64,000 bases of DNA, taken from contig OU612066.1 in the NCBI GenBank assembly GCA_914767715.1, forward strand, positions 16,309,001 to 16,373,000, read 5' to 3'. Each line of letters begins with the position of its first letter. The stretch's first letter is position 1. The stretch is from Membranipora membranacea (lineage: Eukaryota; Bryozoa; Gymnolaemata; Cheilostomatida; Membraniporidae). Positions 37,931-48,822 of this stretch are shown piece after piece. The position numbers and the translations under genes were made by a program. The notes under the pieces were generated by a model, which was given only the letters and a program-made list of their open reading frames with translations, was not told where the DNA came from and searched no databases.

Positions 37931-40900
37931 TTATTGCTCACCTTCCTGGTCAAGCTTTGGTAGTGACAATCTTGGTCTGAAACTGCATAGTACTTTTGAA
38001 GGCTTTCCATCTCTTACTGTTTGTGTTCTTGTTACTGAGCCTTCCTTGTAATATTCACGCACATCCGCATAGCAGTGATCATCTGATTCTGAGGCACCAC
38101 TTTGAGCTTGATGTACCTGCACTGTGGATTCTCTAGACTGTGGTAGAGATGGAAGTGGCCTGTCTTTAAATATTCTAAAACATTCAGATCTTTCCTCACT
38201 TGTTTCAGCTCTGCTCGCAACAATGCCTGTTGTTCCTTCATCTTCTGCATCCCCGTTAAATGAGCTGAGCTCTACTTCGGAAAACAGTAACAAGAATTGT
38301 AGTTTTGTCTTTTTTCTCATCAGCACATTAGGGTGTTGGTGACACACATATTCATGATTTCCATATAGAGTATTTCATATGCATTCCATGAATTTACAAA
38401 CAACAGACCCTAAACACTAGGATGAAATGTAATTCATGTGCACAAAACTACCTCTCCATCCCATTTCATGTGATTAATTGCAGGTATTGAGTCAAGAGAA
38501 TCACTAGTACAAGTCGTTCACTCTGTGGTGCCGCATGGATATTGCAAAAGTTGCCACCACAGAGGCAACAAACTTGTTCTAGAGAATCACAAGGTTTCAC
38601 TCATGATTAGCAGTCATCTTCTCAATGGGTAAGGGAGGACAAATCCATGAAAATATTACACATTTTGATATATGTGCGAGGTTTATTTATGCTATGAAGA
38701 CTGACACCTCTAGGAGCAAGAATGATTACTAGGTTGGTCAATTTACATGCAGCTATCTTTCCATAAATAAACAACACAACATCATTCAATAATTGACTTT
38801 TCATTCCCATCACCATGTGCCAAGTTGATATCTCACATTCTTGGAAGACATTGCAAACATTTTGTTGGTATTCAAGTAAATATATATTACCAAACGTTCA
38901 ATGGAACCAACCTTCAACGGCATTGAGAGAGTGTGAGGGCTTCCTGTGAGTCCTCAGCGTTGTTTTATTTGGAGTTCGTCTTTCCATCTTTCTAGCTCGG
39001 AGGCAGAAAACAGTCAGGGCAATTCCACAAACACAAAGTACCACTGCACCTACAGTACTCCCAACTATGACACCTGAAAAATTAATGCATGTAGATTTTC
39101 ACAATCCATATTCATTCTTATAAGCTTGCTGTGAATTATCAGTTTGCAGATCTTGAAGAAGCCTAATGACAATCGATCACTGCCTCAATGCTAACTAAGA
39201 GTAGTAATTTTTCATTTCTCAAAAATAATAGATAACAAGTCTTGAGCAATAGAATGGATTGAGACACCACTAGCCACTTGTCAGAAGAAGTTCTATAAAT
39301 CTCGAATTAAATAGTTTATCAGGGAATTTACATCAATATGCAGGTTAGAAAAAGATATACTGCTCTTACCTGTGTCTGGAGAGCCATTGTCTGAAGATAC
39401 CATCTTGTCATCATCCTCATAGAAAACACTGACTGCAAATTCAGCAATACCATCAATAAAAAGATGATGAATGTATAACAGCAGAGATAAAACTTTTATG
39501 AAAATTCTAAGTGACAAAACTGTTACAAGATCGTAGCTTCGCACATTGAAATGATCATGCTAGAGAAGGGAATGCAAGCATCTTTATGCAGTAATTGTAC
39601 AAAGGGGGTTTGAATTTTAGGGTAATTTTCCTTGAATTCTCCCAGAATTATATTGTCCAGAACTTCAATTAGAGATAATAACTTCTAAAACTATAACTTG
39701 CCATTATATTTCAGGATGATTGGGCCTTGCTTTCTTTCCATAGCGTACAAGTTGTTTTCTCTGGTTTGATAATCGGCCAAAAATGGTAAACGCATCTGTC
39801 TCTGACCACACTCAGTGTGATTGCAGGGCAAACTTGTCATTCTCTCTCCTACCATGGTGAAGTCCCCAGTATTGGTATTGAGCAGAAGCATCTCTGAGGC
39901 TTCGGTTATACAGAGAAGGGCTGTTTCACCAATACTTACAGCTTGCAAGATTGTACCAGGATTCCCTTTAAGAGTCACAGAAGTAACCTCTGATCTCGAA
40001 AAGTCCACACGACTGACTGTAACGTTTGTGCTTCCTTGAATTGTATACACCCCTGAGAAATTTTTGTTGAATGCCATAGCACGAACTTCTCCTAGAGAAC
40101 TCATAAGTTGGAATGGAGCAGTTGAGAAGTTTTCTGAGAGGTTACCCTGGTAGATTGTGGAATCGGAAGTGTAATATGCAAGATTATTGACAGAATCTAC
40201 AGCAGTTGGTCCGAAAGAAATTGATGTAAGTAGATTGCAGTTTAGGATTGATTGGTTTGGTTGGTTGTCGCAGAAAGATCCGGGTAGGTTGACTGTTTTG
40301 TTGTCTTTTTCTCCAGTAGAATGAACGTTTACAGCATTTTTTTCATGAACAAGGAATGATTCCTTGCTAATCTGTTGGAAGCTTATTATTTCTTCATCGG
40401 TTGTCAGGATCCATCTTGACTCTTGCTGCGTTATGTTCCAGCTGTAAATTGTCTTATCCTGTGAGTAGAAGAATTTGTCATCGAAGTTTCTATCAGGCTG
40501 AATCGCTGTGATGCGCTTGAGTTCTGTCATGTTAGCATCCACTTTGTGAGACACTTCTAAGTTCAGAATCATGCTGGAAAAATAAAAATATTAGTTAGAA
40601 TGACTCAAACCTGTCCCAATGTTTGACATGTAAAAGCTAGGTATATGAATAGGTCCAACTCCCATTAATATGGGTTACCAAATTTAAAATTATAACAGAG
40701 TTTTCACTGTTATATATAGACAATCTAATCTTTCAGAGACTAATCTCTTGGATCATGAGAGGGGCAACATAAAATGGGCAACAAAGAAGTAATGGGGTTG
40801 TGTTTTTTGGAGTAATCTGCCTTGATTATTTACAGATGAGACCATACTTTTGCAAAGTTTTATATAAGCTATAAAGGAAGCAGATGAGACCTTTGGCTGT

Positions 40901-42230
40901 AGAAAACTCCTCGGTTTCTGCTAAGTACAATTGATATTTTTATTCGGTAATCCGAAAATCTGACCTATATGCTGAAATAAAAAAGTATCGGAACATCTGA
41001 TTTTTAATACAATTAAAGTTAAATAATAATACATTAAATTATAAAAACCTGATCGATCACAATGAAGTTCAGTGTCAGGAAGGAAGGTGTCATGAAATAT
41101 ACAGCTAAATTTGTTTTGCAAAACAATTCCACATGTATATTAAGTTATTGTACTAAATATCGAATTATTTTGTATTACAATAACATTAAATATAAATATG
41201 GTATTTTGATTTTTTTTTCTGCAATCAATATTTTCAGGTTGAATTAATTTAATATGCAAAATTCAAAGCTGGAATATTATTATTTCTCTTTATTTTAATG
41301 ATATATTTATTATATTATATAATATAATAAATATCAAATTATATTCGCAGTCAATTTTTGACTCATAAAGTGGGTCAGCACATTCCGCCTATGAAATTAC
41401 CCTCTTTTTGTTTCCATCTTAATTTCCCTGGCTGCCAGACCAAAAAATGTGATCTGCTCCAATGATAGCTTATATAAAAAAGTGCCAATTTATGGTCTCA
41501 TCTGTTCAGCGCTCCCTATAATAAGGGAAAACTCCTGACACAACCCCATTATGACTTGAATATAAACCATAGCCAAGTTCATCATTTTATAAACAGACTT
41601 GATTTATTATTATAATATATTTATTAATTACGGTGAGAGAGTACTTGAGATTAGGAGAAAGTTAATGTGTTATGTTCATCGATCAGTTAGCCGGAGTCTA
41701 CTAACCTAGATAGTCGAGCTGTCGATGCAGGCCTGTAGTTGAGGTTACTGTTAGAGGCTTCACCAGTCATTCCACACCACAGTACGAGTAGGATCTAGGA
41801 ACAATGTCTAATAGTAGGTTTTATAACTAAGTTTATTCAAACTAGTTGGTTAGGTTCAGAAGGAAATACAGAAGTAAATTTATATCTTTCAATGTTATTT
41901 TTGAGCCTATTGAGTAAACACACAAGAATTGACCAAATAAAAATTCAGATATGGATGTGCAAAAATGGATATACAAAAATAATATGCAGTTGATCATAGA
42001 ATAAACTGAGCGGGCTTTGCAAGACCTTGCAATGGTTTGTCATTGACCCCCTCCAAAATTCTAATTAGTTCAAAATCATCATCGGTGCCTTTCATTGAGC
42101 ACATTAGTATGATATCGAATAGATAAAGATCTCATTTTTGTAATATTAAAACAAAAATGCAATGATGGTAAATAAGAATCACAATTACGATGATGCCTAC
42201 CTGGATGATGTTTGCTGCATTCCGTATCAT
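37931..42230 (-). CDS. Single-pass receptor-like membrane protein, copy A
   Basis: Six exons: 42230-42201, 41794-41706, 40573-39702, 39432-39370, 39073-38912 and 38274-37931. They total 1560 nt, 519 residues, phases consistent. Exons 1-2 encode a signal peptide (MIRNAANIIQ / ILLVLWCGMTGEA). Exon 3 (residues about 40-330) is an ectodomain with many N-X-S/T sites (NMT, NIT, NKT, NFS, NVT, NHT) and W/Y-rich repeats of the kind seen in beta-propellers. Exon 5 has one membrane helix (VIVGSTVGAVVLCVCGIAL) followed by Arg/Lys. The tail has a class of SH3-ligand motif (RPLPSLPQS) and clustered tyrosines (CYADVREYYKEG). Intron 3 uses a GC donor (GCAAGT); copy B has GTAAGT there. The exon 6 acceptor lies 3 nt downstream of that in copy B because CAG became CCG. 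I cannot name the family; signalling is inferred. Confidence 0.7.
40792..41549. mobile_element. 758-bp TIR element (MITE) in receptor copy A intron 2
   Basis: The ends are ATGGGGTTGTGT and its inverse ACACAACCCCAT, flanked by TA on both sides (40790-40791, 41550-41551). The matching intron of copy B near 63048 reads straight through, so B shows the empty site. A TA duplication and short TIRs are compatible with a Tc1/mariner-type non-autonomous element. There is no coding sequence. A truncated relative is at 10600-11240. Confidence 0.85.
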
Positions 42231-44790
42231 TCTGCTTTTTGTTACTGTCAATGAATCCAAATGAAGAAAAGTTTGTCGCCTCTTAATTGTAGCAGCTTCA
42301 CGCAGACCAAAATGCTTGAACAATAGAATCAGTCGACGTTTTATACCACCTCAAGGCATAATCCTTATGTTTGAGCCACCACAACTTTGAGCTCATTTTT
42401 TGCAAGAGTGTAAAAAGCCCTCAATCCTCTCATATAACGTAATATGATGTTCGCACTTAGATTAAGAACTCTGATTGGGCCTACCTCAGCTTCAGTACTG
42501 TGTTATGCTTTAACCATTAACATATAAGGTCCGTGGCTTTTACATAACTACGTCAATAGAGAGAAGTAGTAGTAGTAAAAAGTGCAATTTTAGCAAGACT
42601 CTAGTCTTGTAATGGTAGTCGGTAGACGCTATGATGTGGTTTAGAACCATACTTTCCGGAAAGCAGGTGGTTGTCACCCCCCAAGGTCTTCAAAGATGAT
42701 TTTTTTTAATCATCGCTGATGGAATAGTAAGAGAAGTATGTTCCAAACACTATAGTTGTCAGTACAGTTGTGATTATGGAATATGAGACTGAGTTTGGGA
42801 TATTTGTGATTTTGGAGATATTGTGTATTTTCCTTATTGAACCTTTATTAATAGACGTGACATGTTTTTTGCAGAAAAGCTGTATCTTAATGCCAACAAA
42901 ACCAAGCATCTCTTGTACACGAGTCTTTGGCAGTAAGCCTCACTATTTGAAACCTGCTCCCAAAAGCACAGAATACACTCTTCTTCCCCTCAACTGAAAT
43001 AGAATAAGCGATGTATTACAAACAATATTATAAATATATATTAACTCTCCCTAGAGTTGTAACTTTCTATTCGTTTATTGCTTAGAGAAATTTATATCAA
43101 CTGTCTGCCTTTTAGCTATGGTAAATCAGTGGTGGTTATTGACAATAATTACTCGTTTTAATGCTTACTGCTGTGCTTGATGAGTCTGAAGTCGCCAAGT
43201 CCCCCAACGCCGTAGTACTTATCACCATAATAATTGATTCTTTGGAGCTCGAACACGTTATTATCACACATCGATACAACCGGTAAAGGTTTTTCTCGGC
43301 TTGGCTAGAAGAGAATTAAAAAGATATTCCATATTGTATGCTTATGGTGACCCTAGCCACATGGAAATGCATGAAGTTTGTAGAAAAGTGCAAGAGTAAT
43401 TTCCTAAGCTATATTTATCGCTACCATGAGAGCTATTATCGCAACAGCCAATACTTTCATAGTACTGAAATAACGTTGCGTTGTGACAAGTCATGTGACC
43501 GACAGGAACCATCAAAACAAGCATATATACAATATCAAGAGGAGTATTTTTAATCTGGGTATATCTCAGGAAGTTACGCGCCTCCATCCTCAAAACTTTG
43601 CGATACGTAATTTGAGACATTGATGGATATAATGTGAAAGTAAGAATATGTTTGACCAATTAGCTTGGAAGTTGTGAGTAAAAAATTATGCAGAGAACCA
43701 TAGTGGTTCTACAGTAAGTCACATTATTGTCTATAAAGTCATTTTTGACTGGATATCCTATGAAAAAAAGGACCATGCAAATAAATTTCTCTCTTAAAAA
43801 GAATATTATTGTTTTGTACTAGAATATTCCTCTTGCAGGGCATCACAGTTTGGAAGGCAGCACAAATTTTCCATCATTTTTTAAACTATGTTAGAATTTA
43901 GACGATTCATACCCAATACATGCTTACCGTTGCGATAACCTTGTAACCAGATGGAGCTTCTGTCAATTGGCCAAGAGAGTACTTTGAATGACCACCGACT
44001 CATTTTTCATTGTAAATGTGTATGATGAAGAAAAGTCTGTCATCACCAGGTAGTTCATACATATCAAAAGTTACAAATTCAGTATCACTCTCTAAAACAA
44101 CAGTCATTAATGCAGGGTCAGGGGTTACTGTGAAATTAGATAAATAAATCTATGTTCTAGTATAAATTGTTTTATGTTGCTCCTGTATGAGGTTCATCAA
44201 AACAGACTTGTGGCGATGTGTATTTTTTCATTATAGTTTCATTGTTGCAATAAATTATTTTATCCTTTTCTTATCTAATAGTATGCTTTCTAATGGTTGG
44301 TCACTTTTCTTCTGATTATTTTTGAACTGTGTCACAGAATTTAAAGCACTCCAGTTAAAACAATTTTTAAAGGCTTCATGTGAGGGTTTAAATAAATCTT
44401 ATCTCATCTTACACTGCTTTTTAAATTGACCTAAGCCTTACTCCTGTAAGCCTACAAAACAGAAAATTTAGAAAAAAAATGACAACAAATTGTCTGCTGT
44501 TGAAGCATAAGAGGCAAGGACTAGACAATATGTGATACATTCTTATGTATCAGTTAGTTCAATTTTGGTGCTAGTCTGTAGAAAAGGGTTTTTGAAAACT
44601 TAATTATTTTATTTACCATATCTCCGAGGGTGAGTTTTTGATAGCAATATAAACTCTTTGGATATTTCATCGAAGGAGGCTGGGTCACTAGGATAATCAT
44701 CATCCCATTTTCTCATCCTTAGGTAGCTTGTTACTCTTTCTTCTTTTATCCTTAGTTCTGGGCAGGCATCAGAAAGGGCTATCAAAAACA
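41540..44790. repeat. Inverted duplication, left arm (partner 48823-52240)
   Basis: The minus-strand order P gene then receptor exons 1-2 recurs on the plus strand at 48.8-52.2 kb, with matching exon lengths (200, 136 and 30 nt) and alignable introns. About 4 kb of unrelated sequence separates the arms. Confidence 0.85.
42887..44779 (-). pseudogene. Family 'P' gene, copy 1 (four exons seen, one nonsense codon)
   Basis: Exons 44779-44617, 44127-43928, 43304-43169 and 42993-42887 join in phase and end RDAWFCWH plus TAA. Their content reads SDACPELRIKEERVTS, then FDMYELPGDDRLFFIIHIYN, then FELQRINYYGDKYYGVGGLG, then SVFCAFGSRFQIVRLTAKDS. The second exon has a TGA where copy 2 has TGG (NEKW), about 28 codons before its end. 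A 5' end with a start codon was not found. The fold looks like a compact beta-rich domain, but I do not recognise the family. It lies about 0.7 kb upstream of receptor copy A on the same strand. Confidence 0.65.
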
Positions 44791-44799
44791 ATACTTATA

Positions 44800-47700
44800 C
44801 ATAATATGCTGCTGTAACTGTGAGACAAACGTTGTCTAGCTTGCATTTTTTGTTAGCCCAAATCCCTCCACCCCTTTGAAGGGCAGTATTCAGTAAATGG
44901 GGCATTGGATGATTATCAATAAATCCATTTTTGGCCTTTATTTAAAAACTGCAATAGGAATAATATAAGGCATGTATCAAACACATTATGGAAAAAATTA
45001 ACAGACATAACTTTTATTAATAATTATTGCAGATCAATTTTACTTGCGCCAACTAATTCTTTATCATTGTTATCAAAGCGAGATTTAGGGCTTTTTGTGC
45101 TGTTATTACAAGAAAAGCTAACAATGTGTAAGTTAACTTAAAACGCAAGCTCTAATTGGGTATTTCTACCGCTTCTTTTTTATTAGAACAATGGTTAATA
45201 GCCGACCAAACATACGTATAAGTTCATGCACGATCATCCATATGCAACAGATCCCAAGGATAAATGTGATTCAAAAAGAAAGGCAATATGTGAACATTGG
45301 ACATTGGTTTAAACATTGTTGCAAACCTGGGATAGATAGATTGGAACCTCTATACCAACACTTGAAATGTGGAGCGGGAAGCTCTCCAGGTCCTTCCTAA
45401 CTCGAATTAAGGATCAACATAATGTTCACTATTCACACCGATTGGCAATCAAGCCATTGGTAACTTTTTGGGCTTAATCTATATTTGTTGTTAGATTATC
45501 TACGATTTAACCAGGAATTCCTAGTCAGATTATGACAGGGAATTAGTATCGGGTGATGCATGAAAGCATTACTAACAAAATAACAGAGCTTTTACTTTTT
45601 TGCTAACCGATCTATAACAAAGGACAAATGGAAGTTGATCAAGCACACCCATTGGGCTGGCTTTTGATGATGCAATGTATATATCCTGTAGACATGTAGA
45701 TGAGCCAATTCTAAATCTCAAAACCTGTTCTCTCTTTGAGGACAGTCTAGTCTTCTTTTTCATACTAAATAGCAACACCAAATCAACAATTTAATCAAAT
45801 TCTTTTCAGATCAGGTCTAGAAAGATGCTCAGGCTTACCTATTATCGCTATATAGTACAGAAGAAATTCTCTCATAGTAGACATTTTAAATAGTACTGTG
45901 TGAGGACCGGCTGAACTGGGTTGAACTATAGGAATGAAGCAAGTAGCTCAAATTCAAACAATCAATTCATAAAAATAAAGGGTGATAAAAATTCATTGTC
46001 CTTTATTCTGCACATCGGATATGGGAAGTTAAAAATAAGGAATATATGAGGCTTCATAATTAGTTAGGTACTTTTCTTGTTTTAGTATCCTTTGTTAGCT
46101 TTTGAGAGGATTAAAAACCAGTTGAGGTCTTCTTCTCTTGGCACTATCAGATAATTTCTATCATGTTTTCCACAGGGTGTGTAATGCTAATGTTTCAACA
46201 AACTGTCGTAAAACTCGAAAAGGAAATGTCCTAAGTAAAGGTGCGAATTGGAATTTTTTCTTATTATTTTGATCATCACGACGGTTGATAGCAGATAGAA
46301 AAATGAATTCCATTGCATTATTGATTACATGTTTAATAACTGTCTAAAACTTACAGTTTGCTGGTTATATAAAAAAAAACATTTTTTTTAATCGTATAAT
46401 CTCAGTGTGTTAGCTGTAAGGGTTACGCGAGATTGGCCTGCAGTAAGGATGAATTAATTGAAAGCCTACAACTAAGAGTTACTGTTTTTTACCAGGATTT
46501 CAATACCAAACGACAGTTGCGTTGTGACCATGAGCTTAATTGGGTAGAAATTGTGACTAACATACAAGTACATTCTGAAGATTAATTGTTTCCCAATAAC
46601 TCAAAATACTCTCAACATCTGCATATAACGAGCAGCACTGCGTACATCTTAACTGAGCTGAACTGATCAGTACCACCGAACAGCATAGAGATGCAGTATG
46701 TCATTATCAGCTGCCATATATCCAAGATTTTATAGCTTACCTATCACACAACAACATGTCAAGTATTTTAACGATAAAGGGCACCCACTCAACAAGCTAA
46801 TAATTAGGAAGAGTGGGCGACAGACTCGGGTGTCGCTTGCCACCCAGATGCCCCTCTGTAGAACAGAAAAGCTAAGAAATACCTTTTTTTTATAAATACT
46901 CTAATTTTTAATATCATTTTTAGTAACCATTTTTATCATTGTATATTTTACTGCTAACTCTTTTTACTAGTGGAATTCACTCCAGTACATCACACTGCTG
47001 ATTTTAGGAGGAACATAAATACATAAATACATACATACAAGCACACGAACCGCTGCGAACCATAAACAAATGTTTTTGTGATTTCTCTCTTTATTCCGCC
47101 TTGAAGTGGGAAACCAAACATTGACACGCTGATAAACAGACAACATTAATATGGTTCTTACAACAAATAAAGGCCCTAAAATTCTCATAAATTTTCTCTC
47201 CAATATAACTGAGCTATAGAGACATCAAAAAGAATATACTGCTGCAGCAGCTGCATCTAATAGCTGGATGTAAAGTGTTAATCAACATCAGTAATGAAAA
47301 AGAAACAACCATACAATACAACCAAAAAGCAAGTTACCAACAAATATTCGAGATTGACATGTCATACATTGACAGCATTTCTAGTTTAGTTTAGAGCAAA
47401 CTTTGCTTTCACATTGCACCTATAGTTTTATCAGATTTTTTGGCAGCGCTCCATAAGCTCTCACGGCAATTTCTCAAATTTTCTCAAAAATGTAATTATT
47501 AGCTCAACATAGTCTTCAATGTTGCACGGTTAGAACTAAACGGCCAGTACAAAAACTTTGTATAGGAATAGTTATTAATTACTCCTACATTGAAATTCAC
47601 AGATAGAAAAAGGATTTTTTTCCAGAGATTGACAGCAAACTTATCCTTAAAAGATTAAGCTGCTTTTCAGACCGCACAGTACATTGTTATTAGCAATTTC

Positions 47701-48149
47701 TTGCTAGTGTACATGGCAAAACACAGGTGAATTGTTGTTCATACCCTCCTATTGAGTAATCCTTATCCCAAAGACAAAGCGATTGTCATGAAAGATTATT
47801 CATTTCACAATTAATCCTTCATTAAAAATCTGCAATTACGAAAATGCTACTTGTAATTTCCTTGTTATTCATTGTTTACCAACAATAGGCTCACCTCAGG
47901 AGCTATAGAAGATGTTATTACACTCAATTAGCTGCTGTTTTCGATAAATAGATTTTTTTGCATGTATGTCACATCTACTCCGGGTACTAGGATGTGATGT
48001 CTCTTCTGTGTCCAGTGTAATTTATTGTTCTGCTTGCGCATATCTCGCGGTGTGTATACCACCGACAGCTAGGTGCAGTCAGGTGGGGCTCAGACTAATC
48101 TCCCTATTAAAAATACGCCAAAACATTGACTAAGATAATGATCTACACC
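44800..48149. other. Spacer between the inverted arms; no gene recognised
   Basis: AT-rich sequence. Open frames of 60-78 codons lack splice sites or domains. No tandem repeat or TIR element was recognised. Confidence 0.45.
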
Positions 48150-48363
48150 ACCTCCTGATATCAAACTTATGATAATCAGGACAGTGCTTCAACCAGGAGA
48201 CTCCGTAAAACTGGGAAACGAACAAATATCGCCTTCTTCAACAATGTTTGTGGAAGGGAGGAAAAGTTTGTGAGATGATGAAATTTCAGGTTTTTCTATG
48301 CTAGGTGTACTGTGACCGACTCACCACGAATTCTCACGCAGACAACTATTGCCTGAGTACACA
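48150..48363 (-). mobile_element. 3' end fragment of the 7.4-kb LINE family, inverted
   Basis: The reverse complement follows 9213-9450: the phrase around TGTGACCGACTCACCACGAA, then the 'CACAAACATT...GAAG.GGCGATAT' and 'CCTGATTATCATA' stretches. It is cut at its 5' side by the TTAA MITE that starts at 48368. Confidence 0.7.
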
Positions 48364-48367
48364 TTAA

Positions 48368-48745
48368 AGAGCAACCAAGGTTTCAAACAACTTCTCATTG
48401 ATGGCCATTGATTAATAGCAGATTGCACCTTCTGCATGGGGAAAAAGACAAAATATTTTTCGGATGATTATTCAGCCAGAATTCTTGTTGAACCTTTTGT
48501 TCCATCAGGCACTCAAACTCAGCTAAAAGAGAATACCACATAGCAGTTTCCTGTTCCTGTTATTATTTAGCCTGTGCTCTATAATTATTACAGCAAAGTC
48601 TTGGAACCTCCCCTAAACTGAAGTGTTACCCAGCTTAGAGTCAGCAACTACTTTGAGTTTTGCATCGCGTAATGCACAAAGCTGATGCTGCCCAGCACAT
48701 TATTTCCTACCCATTAATGCATTGCTGCGAAACCTTGGTTGCCCT
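48368..48745. mobile_element. TTAA-flanked MITE, copy 1
   Basis: Terminal inverted repeats AGAGCAACCAAGGTTTC and GAAACCTTGGTTGCCCT lie between TTAA at 48364-48367 and TTAA at 48746-48749. Length is 378 bp and it is non-coding. It is inserted in the LINE 3' fragment. TTAA targeting is typical of piggyBac-type transposases, but no transposase is present. Confidence 0.85.
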
Positions 48746-48822
48746 TTAATGATGAAAAAAGAGTCGAAAACAATAATAATTGCGATGGTGATCATATTCA
48801 TCTCTATTAGTTATTTTCGCAG

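Larger units (their letters stand above)
34456..42490. repeat. Segmental duplication, copy A (direct partner 53232-64000)
   Basis: It begins at the last codons of JHY exon 7 (GGTAGACAACTGGTGAG). It runs through JHY exon 8, the 3' intergenic region, the whole receptor gene and its upstream flank. The partner follows in the same order and orientation, with near-identical exons and diverged introns, interrupted by insertions unique to one copy. Confidence 0.85.

Noticed and set aside
42887-42993. Two adjacent stops in the last P exon when read in the frame giving VQEMLGFVG
   Set aside because: The splice phase requires another frame, which is open to a shared Trp-rich end in both copies.
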